A stretch of DNA of 64,000 nucleotides from Candidatus Wallbacteria bacterium (GTDB lineage: Bacteria > Muiribacteriota > JAQTZZ01): NCBI GenBank assembly GCA_028687545.1, contig JAQTZZ010000011.1:26386-90385 (forward strand), in the 5' to 3' direction. Of the stretch, positions 1-8,409 are shown piece by piece. Position 1 is the stretch's first letter. Every line of letters begins with the position of its first letter. The position numbers were made by a program, and so were the translations under genes. The notes beneath the pieces are model-generated. The model had not been told where the DNA came from. It ran no database searches and saw nothing but the letters and a program-made list of their open reading frames with translations.

Positions 1-141
1 ACCAACAATCTCCAGCTTGCCCTGTCCGCCAAGGATCATGTGCAGAAGCTGATCAGCCTTGATCCTGAGTTTAAGGATCAGACAGGCAAGAAACCGTCAG
101 ACATGCTGAAGGAGATTGAAACGTTTTTGAAGAATTTTTAG
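1..141 (+). CDS. 3' end of an unidentified protein (partial)
   Basis: The first 46 codons are open in frame 1 and stop with TAG at 139-141. The visible tail is polar and helix-prone, rich in Lys, Asp and Leu, and ends in an amphipathic segment. No family can be named from it. Its stop lies three bases before the next start codon, so the carbamoyltransferase-like gene is probably its operon partner. The 5' part lies outside the window. Confidence 0.6.
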   Translation, partial: TNNLQLALSAKDHVQKLISLDPEFKDQTGKKPSDMLKEIETFLKNF

Positions 142-144
142 TCG

Positions 145-1176
145 ATGTACCATATAGGCCTTAATTTCTCCCATAACTCATCCGCAGCTGCAGTTTGCGA
201 CGGAAAACTTGTTTTCGCTGTCGCTGGGGAACGCATGTCAAGGGTCAAGTACTTTTTTGATTCAGGCGATGCTCACAAATCACTGCATTATCTTTTATCC
301 AAATCCGGAATCAGCCCCGCAGAAATTGCCGGGATGGCCGTAAACTACGGCGCTTATCTGCCATCAGTCGCCAGGAGAGACGGAGACGGTTTTCTGCTCG
401 ATTACAAGCTTGGCAGCCGTCAGATCCCCACCCGCCTCTTCAATCATCATCTCTCACATGCGGCAGCCGTTTACCACACCTCAGGCCTAGCCGACTGCCT
501 GATCATGGTTTCAGACGCCAGGGGATCAGCAGAGCTTGGAGGATATCCTGTAACTGAAGCGGACTGGCTGCACGGCAGCCGGGGGCAGGAGGAAACCATC
601 AGTTTTTATCATGGAAAAAAAGGAGTCAGTCTTTTGAACCGCATGGTGTTTCCCCATTCTCTAGGGGAATTCTATTCCCTGATTACGGCCTGGCTGGGAT
701 TCAACAGCCACAACCATCCGCATGACGTGGAATTCAACGAAGGCAAGACCATGGGACTGGCTCCATACGGAGCCGGATTTTACAAAGGCGAGACTTTCAT
801 CTTCCTGGAAAAGGAAGGGTTTTCCTTTAATCCTGAATACATCAGGGTCAAAGATGATTCACTGTTTCTCACAGACCTGTTCCTTTACACTTTCGGTTCT
901 TACAGACAGCAGAATGAGCCGCTCAACTCTCAGCATCAACTGGCAGCCTTCATCGCCCAGAATGATCTGGAAAAAACCGTGCATTACCTGATCGAATCGC
1001 AGGCTTTTAAAAACCCGGCAGAGAATCTGCTTCTCTCAGGCGGCACTTTCCACAATTCGGTCTTGAACGGGAAACTGAAATCTTCGACCTTTTTCAAAAA
1101 TGTATTCGCGATGCCTGCAGCCGACGATTCAGGCCTGGCGATCGGGAACGCGTTTCTTTCGTATCTGAGCCGGTAA
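145..1176 (+). CDS. Carbamoyltransferase-like protein, N-terminal (Kae1-like) domain only
   Basis: The protein resembles the N-terminal domain of the NodU/CmcH/TobZ carbamoyltransferases, which move a carbamoyl group from carbamoyl phosphate to a hydroxyl group of a sugar or antibiotic. Visible marks are the opening HIGLNFSHNSSAA, the metal/nucleotide-site motif HHLSHAA near residue 101, the EGKTMGLAPYG loop near residue 200, and the closing LLLSGGTFHNSVLNGK with a final DDSGLAIGNA. The family is usually 550-600 residues. This one stops at 343, so the C-terminal YrdC-like domain that makes carbamoyl-adenylate is absent. It starts 3 bases after the upstream stop and has no strong Shine-Dalgarno, which suggests translational coupling. 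It may work with a separate YrdC-type partner or may have lost activity. The family call is firm; the substrate is unknown. Confidence 0.8.
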   Translation: MYHIGLNFSHNSSAAAVCDGKLVFAVAGERMSRVKYFFDSGDAHKSLHYLLSKSGISPAEIAGMAVNYGAYLPSVARRDGDGFLLDYKLGSRQIPTRLFNHHLSHAAAVYHTSGLADCLIMVSDARGSAELGGYPVTEADWLHGSRGQEETISFYHGKKGVSLLNRMVFPHSLGEFYSLITAWLGFNSHNHPHDVEFNEGKTMGLAPYGAGFYKGETFIFLEKEGFSFNPEYIRVKDDSLFLTDLFLYTFGSYRQQNEPLNSQHQLAAFIAQNDLEKTVHYLIESQAFKNPAENLLLSGGTFHNSVLNGKLKSSTFFKNVFAMPAADDSGLAIGNAFLSYLSR

Positions 1177-1189
1177 AGCCTTTTTCAGG

Positions 1190-2599
1190 CTACGGTGTTT
1201 CTTCCAGTTCGATCTTTATCGCCTTGGGAACCAGATTGCCGTCTATATTCTCAACCTGGGTGATTTCGAAAGTGACGCGCAGATCCTTTTTGAGTTTGGT
1301 GCCAAGCGTCTCCTGGAAACTCGAATTCTGGAAAATCACCTGCTGCCCGTCGTCGGAATGGATCACTCCATTGCCTGTCTTCTGATCGAACCAGGCCACT
1401 ACTCCGGCATTCTGAGCTGCTGTTCCGGAAATGAATACGATATTGTAAGCATTGTATTCACCGCTGTTCTGATCCTTGATCACTTCGAAACGCGCTTTTT
1501 CGCCGATCTGGGCCACTTTGATCAGCCTGCCCACAATGGCTGTAAAATGAAATGGATACTCGGATTCGTCCTCTGATTTCATGACTCCCCTGCCGTTATG
1601 CAGGTCAAAACTCTTCAGTACCCCGAAACTGAACTTGGACGGATCACGATTCAATACTTCTACAGAAACTGCAATCGGTCCGCGCCTGGACTTGGTAATT
1701 CCGAAGCGCACTGTTTCACCCTCGTACAGCGTCTGATATCCTTCGTTGACTATCGCTGAAAAATGCACGAAAATATCTTTCTTCCGGGATGCTGTCTTCA
1801 AGAAACCGATCCCCTTGGAATCATCAAACCACTTGACGATTCCTGTATACTGTTTTTCCATCTTGCTGCTGCGGATGATCTCCTCGATCGTTTCACCGTT
1901 GTGTTCCTTGATTTCCATGAGTTTCTTCAGGAGTTCCTTAACCTCATTCTGATTCGGGTTGATCTGAAGAGAGCGCTTGAGGTTGGTAATGGAGAGACTG
2001 ATCAGGTTGAGCCGCTGATAAGACAGGGCCAGGTGCAGGAATGCGCTGTAGTCCATCGGATCGAGTGCAACCGATTTCTGGGAGAGCTTGACTGCGTCCT
2101 CGAAAAAATTCAGCTCATAATAAATGTTGGCCAGTTCCCTGTAATAATCATGGTTGTCATCCTTAAGGATCAAGGCCTGGTAATAAGCCATGATGGCTTC
2201 ATCATATCGCTTGAGCTGGTAATAAAACATCCCCATCGAGCCGAAATAATATGATTCTCTGGGGTTTTCCTTCAGTTTCTCTTCCAGAAGGATCAGCCCC
2301 TGCTCCAGGATCTTGGTGGATTTGGCGAATTCCTCCCGCAGCTGGTAAATATTGGAAAGGTAGATATAGTTGTTGAAATTCTCAGGTTCGGCCTTGATCG
2401 CCTCCAGGTAGGATTTCACCGATTCTTCAAGATTGTTCAGGAGAAAATAGGTGAGCGCGATGGCGCTGAGATAGCGGCCATTCCCACGGTCGAGTTTGAG
2501 CGATTCAATCAGTTTCTCGAGTGCGGGCTTGTAGTCTCCCTCATTCAGAAGGTCCAGTGCCTGTGAATAATAAGCTTCGGCCTGGGCAAGTTTATTCAT
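1190..2599 (-). CDS. TPR protein with three C-terminal cold-shock-like domains
   Basis: Residues 1-225 form about six TPR helical pairs, a protein-protein interaction scaffold. Three OB-fold cold-shock-like units follow: 251-317, 322-391 and 398-466. The first keeps good RNA-binding motifs (KGIGFLK for RNP1, DIFVHFSAI for RNP2). The second (GRGVMK, YPFHFTAI) and third (GNGVIH, VIFQNSSF) are eroded, so only the first is likely to bind RNA or single-stranded DNA well. There is no signal peptide, so the protein is cytoplasmic. The start follows a GAGGT element at suitable distance. It lies about 100 bases after the CBS gene on the same strand and converges with the carbamoyltransferase-like gene. 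A role in RNA handling or translation is inference only. Confidence 0.85.
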   Translation of the reverse strand: MNKLAQAEAYYSQALDLLNEGDYKPALEKLIESLKLDRGNGRYLSAIALTYFLLNNLEESVKSYLEAIKAEPENFNNYIYLSNIYQLREEFAKSTKILEQGLILLEEKLKENPRESYYFGSMGMFYYQLKRYDEAIMAYYQALILKDDNHDYYRELANIYYELNFFEDAVKLSQKSVALDPMDYSAFLHLALSYQRLNLISLSITNLKRSLQINPNQNEVKELLKKLMEIKEHNGETIEEIIRSSKMEKQYTGIVKWFDDSKGIGFLKTASRKKDIFVHFSAIVNEGYQTLYEGETVRFGITKSRRGPIAVSVEVLNRDPSKFSFGVLKSFDLHNGRGVMKSEDESEYPFHFTAIVGRLIKVAQIGEKARFEVIKDQNSGEYNAYNIVFISGTAAQNAGVVAWFDQKTGNGVIHSDDGQQVIFQNSSFQETLGTKLKKDLRVTFEITQVENIDGNLVPKAIKIELEETP

Positions 2600-2661
2600 C
2601 TGACCTCACAAAAAATAGGCATCGGCAAATTTTTCCAGGTTAATCCGCTTAAATCTTTGTA

Positions 2662-2691
2662 AACAAATCTTCGCTTCGCTTCAGATTTGTT
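2662..2691. repeat. Hairpin between CBS and TPR/cold-shock genes
   Basis: A 9-bp perfect inverted repeat (AACAAATCT / AGATTTGTT) flanks a 12-base loop made of a tandem TCGCT-like motif. It sits in the leader between the CBS gene stop and the TPR/cold-shock start. There is no T-run on either side, so it is not a standard terminator. An mRNA-processing or regulatory hairpin is possible. Confidence 0.4.
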
Positions 2692-2699
2692 AACAGAGC

Positions 2700-3482
2700 C
2701 TAAATTATACAGTATCCCATCGCGATCGTCTTGGGGCCGTTCACAAGGGCATGGCCGCATCTGCCGAAAGCCGAGACCACGATCAATCCTTCCCCCCTGA
2801 CGATGGCGACTTTGAAGCCTCCGCCAAGGCCGGGGTTGATCAGGTCAAGCTGTGCATACACATCACGGGCTGCTATGGAGACTGCGATTTTGTCCTTCAG
2901 GTCCTCGGAAATCACGCCTCTGGCGATGGCTGCCACGATCACGGATTCCCTGAACTTGATCGGAAGCTTCTCACCAGTCTCGCCAACCTGCGTAATGGCA
3001 GCCTGCAGCCCGGCGTTGGATCCCTCTTCCAGCCAGTGATTCTCTTTTTGTCTGTCGCTGGTCATGGAAAGATAGATTGCCAGACGCTCTGGGGAAAGCT
3101 CCGGTTCCTTGCGCTTTTCATCAGCCAGGTCCTTGACCAGGTCGGTTTCAGTGATGATTCCAACTACCTCGCCGTTCCTGGAAAAGACCGGCAGGCAGCT
3201 GATGCTATTGTCAAGCATGGTGCGTGCTGCTTCATTGACTGTGGTTTCTTCTGTGACACGGGGAAAATCTCCTGTCATGAACTTGGAAACTTTCTCCTTG
3301 CCTGAGGAATCCTTTAAGAAATCCCTCTCTGTCAACACGCCCACCACATCATTCCCATCGATTACCACCAACTGCTTTACCCGGTTAAGTAAAGCCATTT
3401 TTCTGGCGCTTTCAAAGCTATCGCTGGAGGCTACTTTGAAAAACTTCTTCTCCATGATATCTCTCACCTTGATCTTGGGCAT
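2700..3482 (-). CDS. CBS-domain pair protein with HutP-like C-terminal domain
   Basis: Residues 1-125 are two CBS motifs (VRDIMEKKFFKV...VVGVLTERDFLKD and VSKFMTGDFPRV...VVGIITETDLVKD), which normally bind adenine nucleotides or S-adenosylmethionine as a regulatory module. Residues 140-260 hold FRESVIVAAIARGVI and GGGFKVAIVRGEGLIVVSAFG and close with NGPKTIAMGYCII. This resembles the HutP fold, a His/Mg-dependent RNA-binding antiterminator in Bacillus. The HutP match is from memory of the family pattern and is less sure than the CBS call. The start has AGGAGG eight bases upstream, and the first 19 bases overlap the end of the PIN/TRAM gene, so the two are co-translated. A ligand-sensing RNA regulator is a reasonable guess. 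Confidence 0.7.
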   Translation of the reverse strand: MPKIKVRDIMEKKFFKVASSDSFESARKMALLNRVKQLVVIDGNDVVGVLTERDFLKDSSGKEKVSKFMTGDFPRVTEETTVNEAARTMLDNSISCLPVFSRNGEVVGIITETDLVKDLADEKRKEPELSPERLAIYLSMTSDRQKENHWLEEGSNAGLQAAITQVGETGEKLPIKFRESVIVAAIARGVISEDLKDKIAVSIAARDVYAQLDLINPGLGGGFKVAIVRGEGLIVVSAFGRCGHALVNGPKTIAMGYCII

Positions 3483-4576
3483 TCCGAATCCTCCTTTTTT
3501 ATGTCTTTAAATTTTGCAAAAACAATCCTGCCTGCCTGGGTCTGGATTATATTTGTGACAATTACTTCCAGCAGCCGGCCCAGATATTTCCGGCCATTTT
3601 CCACAACGATCATCGTGCCGTCCTCAAGGTATCCGACGGCCTGATGATGCTCTTTCCCGGGCTTCACTAATTCTATCACCACTTCTTCGCCCGGGACAAG
3701 TACCGGTTTTAGAGCCAGTGAAACCTCATTCAGGTTGATGCATTCAAGCAGCTGCAAACGGGCGATTTTGGACATGTTGAAATCATTGGTCAGTAAAGTT
3801 CTCTTGGTTTTTTTGACATAATTGATCAGTTTTTCATCGACATTCTCGCCTTCGATCGGTTCGCTGACAATTTCGAGTTTTCTGGGCAGTTCCCTTCGCA
3901 TCTTCTCCAGATTTTCCAAGCCTCTCCTGCCTCTAAGCCTTTTACTCTGGTCTGAAGAATCTGCCAGCAGCTGCAGCTCGCGCAATACGCACTCATGGAT
4001 CTGAATTACTTCCCTGATCATGCCGGTTTTCATCAGTTCAATGATCCGCCCGTCAATCAGGATATTTGTATCAGCGACGATTTTCTCCCCGATTGTTTCT
4101 TCAGCGCCCAGAAGCTTGGTCTCAGTCAGTCTTTTCAAGACCGTGACACCGATGAAAAAAGAAACCAGGTTAATGGCCAGAGGAGAGAATACTTTGATGA
4201 TCAGAGCTACTTCCTGAGCTTCTTTTTCCAGTTCATCCAGGCTGTAGCTGTAGAAAAAATAATATGGAACCATGAAAAAAAGATTACCTGCGATCAATCC
4301 GAGGACTCCACCCAGGAAATCGCACCAGATTCTCTGAAAACTGACCTCTTTAGTCCATTGCTCATACCAGTCCAGAAAGTGGCGAATCACCACATTGCTG
4401 AACAGGTAAAACGCTCCGCCAAAGAGGAAATTCATCACCAGTTTCGGGGTCGCTCCGACCCAGTCACCCAGGAAATCCTGCCAGTAGGTGGGATAAATAT
4501 TGACCAGGAAATTTCCGATGCTGATGCCCAGAATCGTAAAAAAAAGGTTGAAAAAACCGAGAATGATTTTCTTCAT
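3464..4576 (-). CDS. YacL-family membrane PIN/TRAM-domain protein
   Basis: Four hydrophobic segments lie in residues 1-150, followed by a PIN nuclease domain starting at KIVADTNILIDGR. The acidic residues expected for metal-dependent RNA cleavage are present: Asp169, Asp175, Glu200 in VLREL, and Asp in LLTNDFNMSKIA. The last 75 residues (VVIELVKPGKEHHQAVGYLEDGTMIVVENG) form a TRAM RNA-binding domain. This order and the ~370-residue length match Bacillus YacL. It probably acts as a membrane-tethered ribonuclease, although the cellular target of the family is poorly known. There is no Shine-Dalgarno, and a promoter lies so close that the mRNA is likely leaderless. The stop overlaps the CBS gene by 19 bases. 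Confidence 0.88.
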   Translation of the reverse strand: MKKIILGFFNLFFTILGISIGNFLVNIYPTYWQDFLGDWVGATPKLVMNFLFGGAFYLFSNVVIRHFLDWYEQWTKEVSFQRIWCDFLGGVLGLIAGNLFFMVPYYFFYSYSLDELEKEAQEVALIIKVFSPLAINLVSFFIGVTVLKRLTETKLLGAEETIGEKIVADTNILIDGRIIELMKTGMIREVIQIHECVLRELQLLADSSDQSKRLRGRRGLENLEKMRRELPRKLEIVSEPIEGENVDEKLINYVKKTKRTLLTNDFNMSKIARLQLLECINLNEVSLALKPVLVPGEEVVIELVKPGKEHHQAVGYLEDGTMIVVENGRKYLGRLLEVIVTNIIQTQAGRIVFAKFKDIKKEDSECPRSR

Positions 4577-4584
4577 ATTGTGAA

Positions 4585-4613
4585 AAATTAAACCCTAAAA
4601 CATTATTTGTCAA
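4585..4613 (-). promoter_or_regulatory. Sigma-70-type promoter of the PIN/TRAM-CBS operon
   Basis: On the minus strand TTGACA (4613-4608) is followed after exactly 17 bases by TAATTT (4590-4585). Only eight bases separate the -10 box from the ATG at 4576. Transcription would therefore begin within a base or two of the start codon, in line with the missing Shine-Dalgarno. Confidence 0.6.
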
Positions 4614-4633
4614 ACATTCAGGGATTTCCGCGC

Positions 4634-6973
4634 CTATTGCGAGGACTTGCGCACCACTTCCAGTTCGCAGAGATGGGAACCTACATCTTTCTGGAGTGTC
4701 AGAATGGCCTTCTGCAGCAAAGTTTCCAGAGAGATGAAATCATTGAGTATGTTCACGAAATCAAGATTTGCCTTGCTGAAATTCCTGACGATCTCGGTGG
4801 ATTTATCGGCATTGTTCAGCATTTCGTATGAATTCATCAACTGATTGAGTGTTCCCAGATTTCTCTGCAGTTCCGCGAGAACTTCCTGATACTTCTGAAG
4901 CATGGGGAGAAAATCATTTTCATGCTCCTTTAAAATCTCCTCTGTCTGATTGACGAATGAAACTATCTCTTCCCTGGTCTTTTTTTCAGAAGATTCCCAG
5001 GGACTGTCGGATTCGCTGATGATGCTGATCACCATGGTGTCAATCAGGTCTTTCTGTTTTCTAAGCTTCCTGGTCATGGTTGTCAGTTCAGACTGGAATT
5101 CTTCTTTCCAGGACTTGAATTTCGCTTTTTCAGGAGGTTTCCGCTCTGTGCTCGCATTCTGATCATCCACCATCAATCCCTGTTTTTCGTCGAATGCGCC
5201 GGACTCATACGGATCAGCGCTCAGACCTGTCACCTTGTGCTTCTGCCTGTCGATCCTGGGTTCCTCTTTCCTGACAGTCTTCTGAGCAGTTTCTCCGGAT
5301 TTCTCAACCATCTTTTTCGGAGGCATGGCCGGGGCTTCAGGTTCTGCGACTTTCTTCACAGGCGGCAGGAGGTCTTCCTCCTCATCCTGCTTCATCAGCG
5401 AAAGAATATCTTCCTCAGGCTCGCTTGCCTTCTTCTTTGGCGGAAGGATGTCTTCCGGTGCCTCGGCCTCCACTTCAGGCGGCTGGATATCTGCCGGTTC
5501 CCCGGCCGCGAGCTTAGGCGGCAGGATGTCTGCTTGTTCTGAAACCGCAGGTTCAGGCGGCAGAACTTCAGCTTCTGGTTTCAAAGCTTGTTCAGGCTGC
5601 AGGCTATCTGCCGGCTCCATTTCCGGCTCCTCAGGTTGAGCGAGATTCTCCTCCCCTGCCGGCCGGGTGGCTTCTGCATCTGGAAGTACCTGTGGCATGG
5701 ATTCTTCAATCAGCTTGTCCAGCTCATCAGGCTCTTTTTCCGGAGCAGGGATTTTACTCCCGTCCATAGCTGTTTCCTTGGCCTTTTCAGCGGCTTTGGC
5801 TTTTTTCTCCTCTTCGGCCTTGGCGATCTTCTCATTGATCAGCCGGATTTCTTCTTCAGTGAAGGCGGCTTTGCTGCCGTCAAACTTGAGGTGCTGCATC
5901 TCTTCGATGTCCTTCAATGAAATATCTGTGTTTTCATCGAGGATCTCGGACATGGTTTTGCTGTCCGGCTGGCCTTCGGCGATTGATTTAAGTATTGCAT
6001 GTACACCCAGGATCGTGGGGCAGAATTTGATGATCCTGGAATAGTATGCTTTGGCCAGCTCGTAATTTTCCTCAAGAAAATTCAGAGTGGCCAGTTTGGC
6101 CATGATCTCGATGTCATCGTCCTTGAGCTGTGAGGCAATTTTATAGTTGGTGCGGGCGTTCTTGAAATCTTTGGTCAGCATGCACATGTCGCCGAGCTTC
6201 ATGTAAACTTCATTGTCATTGAAGATCAGCTGCAAAGCTTTTTTATAGAATGGTACCGCGTGATCAAAATTCCTGAGCCGGAAATAGATATTGCCGATCC
6301 GTTTGTTCACCTGGGACTTGTTGGCTGAATTCCTGAAGAACACTTCAGCTTCCGGTGCAACCAGAAATTTTTCCAGATTTTTGATGGCTAATGGATACTG
6401 CTCAGTGAATTCATACAATTCAGCCAGTTTTTCGTAAATTGCGATGTTGGATGGTTCAAGTTCCAGGGAATGTTCAAAAGCTTCAATGGACTTGTTCAGG
6501 TCGCGCTGCACAAGATAAAAATTAGCCAGCTTGTAATAACCGATGGATTTTTTTGCAGATTCCAGGATGTATGTCTCCCAGATCTTCACCACCTTTTCAA
6601 AAAGACCCTGTTCCTGATAAAGGTCCGCCAGTTTTTCGTATACCGGGAGCCCTCCGGTGTACTCAATGCCTTTTTTCAGAATCAGTTGGGCTTCGTAAAC
6701 CTTCTTGGCCTTGAGATAGATCTCGGCCATCATCACATAAGGTGCGGCATACTTGTAATTGGCCTTGATGGCATCCTTGAGGTAATGATAGCACTGCTCA
6801 TAGTCCTCGGAATGGTAAAAATTGTTCGCCAGCGTAAAATTTGAATCCGCCCCGTGAAAATCGATAGCGCTGCTGTCAGGGAGATTGGCCGGGACAGGTA
6901 TGATTGAAGTCACCCGCTCCAGAAAATTGTATTTCATCCCCCGGAAACTGTCCAACACATTTAATAACGACAT
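4634..6973 (-). CDS. TPR scaffold protein with DILPP repeat linker and coiled-coil tail
   Basis: Three regions can be seen. Residues 45-320 are seven or eight TPR units. Residues 370-420 are a charged Ala/Lys/Glu helix. Residues 430-560 are a Pro/Glu/Ala-rich linker in which a five-residue motif of the form DILPP recurs about six times at 15-20 residue spacing (VLPP, DILPP, DIQPP, DILPP, DLLPP, AMPP). Residues 600-779 are heptad-rich and probably coiled coil. There is no signal peptide or membrane segment. The start has AAGGAG at good distance. It is the last gene before the PIN/TRAM promoter and lies after the NtrC-type gene with its own promoter. The function is unknown; a cytoplasmic assembly scaffold is the simplest reading. 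Confidence 0.8.
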   Translation of the reverse strand: MSLLNVLDSFRGMKYNFLERVTSIIPVPANLPDSSAIDFHGADSNFTLANNFYHSEDYEQCYHYLKDAIKANYKYAAPYVMMAEIYLKAKKVYEAQLILKKGIEYTGGLPVYEKLADLYQEQGLFEKVVKIWETYILESAKKSIGYYKLANFYLVQRDLNKSIEAFEHSLELEPSNIAIYEKLAELYEFTEQYPLAIKNLEKFLVAPEAEVFFRNSANKSQVNKRIGNIYFRLRNFDHAVPFYKKALQLIFNDNEVYMKLGDMCMLTKDFKNARTNYKIASQLKDDDIEIMAKLATLNFLEENYELAKAYYSRIIKFCPTILGVHAILKSIAEGQPDSKTMSEILDENTDISLKDIEEMQHLKFDGSKAAFTEEEIRLINEKIAKAEEEKKAKAAEKAKETAMDGSKIPAPEKEPDELDKLIEESMPQVLPDAEATRPAGEENLAQPEEPEMEPADSLQPEQALKPEAEVLPPEPAVSEQADILPPKLAAGEPADIQPPEVEAEAPEDILPPKKKASEPEEDILSLMKQDEEEDLLPPVKKVAEPEAPAMPPKKMVEKSGETAQKTVRKEEPRIDRQKHKVTGLSADPYESGAFDEKQGLMVDDQNASTERKPPEKAKFKSWKEEFQSELTTMTRKLRKQKDLIDTMVISIISESDSPWESSEKKTREEIVSFVNQTEEILKEHENDFLPMLQKYQEVLAELQRNLGTLNQLMNSYEMLNNADKSTEIVRNFSKANLDFVNILNDFISLETLLQKAILTLQKDVGSHLCELEVVRKSSQ

Positions 6974-7004
6974 CTAATTCTCCTTGCACGATCAAAAGTC
7001 AGAC

Positions 7005-7018
7005 TAATTATACCATGG
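7005..7018 (-). promoter_or_regulatory. Extended -10 promoter for the TPR scaffold gene
   Basis: A perfect TATAAT lies on the minus strand at 7013-7008, preceded by TGG, which gives the extended -10 form TGnTATAAT. The ATG is about 35 bases downstream with a Shine-Dalgarno between. The -35 position (GAACAG region) is poor, as is usual for extended -10 promoters. Confidence 0.45.
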
Positions 7019-7023
7019 GCTTC

Positions 7024-8409
7024 TCATGACTGTTCTTTTTCCGCTTCCCCTGCTGTTCCTTCCAGCTGATATTTTTTCAGTTTGTTGTAAAGGGTTTTCC
7101 TGGTGATGCCAAGGATTTCGCTGGCTTTAGCGCGGTTGCCGAGTGTGAACGACAGCACCCTCTCGATGTAGTTCTTTTCCACCTGCTCCAAGGTGAACGT
7201 GACATCAGTCACTGACTCGTGAGGCGCAGCTCCGACAGGATTCAGCTCCTTTTCAAAAAAATCCAGCTCCAGCAGCTCCCGGTTTTCCAGCAGGATTGCA
7301 CGCTCGATCACATTTTTCAGTTCACGGACATTGCCTGGCCAGGAATAATTCAGGATCAGCCACCTGGCTTTGCTGCTCAATCCCTTGACATGGCGCTTAA
7401 ATTCCAGGTTGTATTTATCGATGTAATACTGGGCGATCAAAAGCGGATCTTCGCCCCTCTCTTTCATCGGGGGAAGGAAGATTGGAATCACGGATAATCT
7501 GTAATAAAGGTCTTCTCTGAAACGGCCGGCTTTCACCTCTTCTTTCAGATCCTTGTTGGTAGCCACAATGATCCGCAGGGAAACGGAAATATCCTCGATC
7601 GCCCCGACTGGTCTGAATTTTTTTTCTTCCAGCACTTTGAGCAGCTTGATCTGGAAGGCCGGCTTGAGATCGCCGATTTCATCCAGGAACACCGTACCTC
7701 CATCTGCCATTTCCAGCAGTCCTTTCTTGTTGCTGCGGGCATCTGTAAACGCTCCCTTGACGTGTCCGAACAGTTCGGATTCGAACAGGAAGTCGGAAAC
7801 CGTGCTGCAGTTGAGTTCCACGAAAGGCGCGTCTTTCTGAGGCGAGTTGAAGTGGATGGCTTTGGCTATCAATTCCTTGCCTGTACCTGAGCTTCCCTGG
7901 ATCAGGACTGTGCTGTGCGGGGAATCACCAATGGTTTTGATCACATTGAAAACCCTTTTCATTGGTTCGCTTCTGCCGATGATGTTCTGGAACTGATATT
8001 CCTTGATGATCTGACTTTTCAGGAGGTCATTCTCGTATAGCAGGATCTTACGTTCCAGAGCCTTTTCCACCACAGAAATGATCCTGTCCTGGTGAAAGGG
8101 TTTCTTGATGTAGTCATAGGCACCGTTCTTGATCGCCCAGACCGCGTCATCCACATTGGTGTATCCGGTGATGATGATCACCTGTATCAGTGGGCTCGAC
8201 TCCTGAACATAGCGCAGGATTTCCAGACCACTGGTTTTATCAAGCCTCACATCGGTGATGATCACGTCAATCTGAAAGTTGTCGATGAATTTATAAGCCT
8301 GGGCAGCATTTCCGGCTGTCAGACAGTCATAGCCCCTCTCCTCCAGCCAGTAGCGGATTATCTCGACCAGGTTGTCTTCATCATCTATCACCAGGATTCG
8401 ACCTTTCAT
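7024..8409 (-). CDS. NtrC-type sigma-54-dependent response regulator
   Basis: A receiver domain fills residues 1-120 with phosphoacceptor Asp53 (ITDVRLDKTSG) and the switch Lys in YIKKPF. A sigma-54 AAA+ domain follows, with Walker A GSSGTGKE near 172 and Walker B GGTVFLDEIGDL. A Fis-type helix-turn-helix ends the protein (NRAKASEILGITRKTLYNKL). The sigma-54 contact loop reads GAFTDA instead of the classical GAFTGA, a change also found in other family members and probably functional. When phosphorylated it should activate transcription by RNA polymerase with sigma-54. Its start overlaps the kinase stop by four bases, so the kinase is the obvious partner. No target promoter was identified in the window. 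Confidence 0.95.
   Translation of the reverse strand: MKGRILVIDDEDNLVEIIRYWLEERGYDCLTAGNAAQAYKFIDNFQIDVIITDVRLDKTSGLEILRYVQESSPLIQVIIITGYTNVDDAVWAIKNGAYDYIKKPFHQDRIISVVEKALERKILLYENDLLKSQIIKEYQFQNIIGRSEPMKRVFNVIKTIGDSPHSTVLIQGSSGTGKELIAKAIHFNSPQKDAPFVELNCSTVSDFLFESELFGHVKGAFTDARSNKKGLLEMADGGTVFLDEIGDLKPAFQIKLLKVLEEKKFRPVGAIEDISVSLRIIVATNKDLKEEVKAGRFREDLYYRLSVIPIFLPPMKERGEDPLLIAQYYIDKYNLEFKRHVKGLSSKARWLILNYSWPGNVRELKNVIERAILLENRELLELDFFEKELNPVGAAPHESVTDVTFTLEQVEKNYIERVLSFTLGNRAKASEILGITRKTLYNKLKKYQLEGTAGEAEKEQS

Noticed and set aside
2662-2691. Hairpin considered as rho-independent terminator after the CBS gene
   Set aside because: No T-run follows on either strand, so it is listed only as a hairpin.
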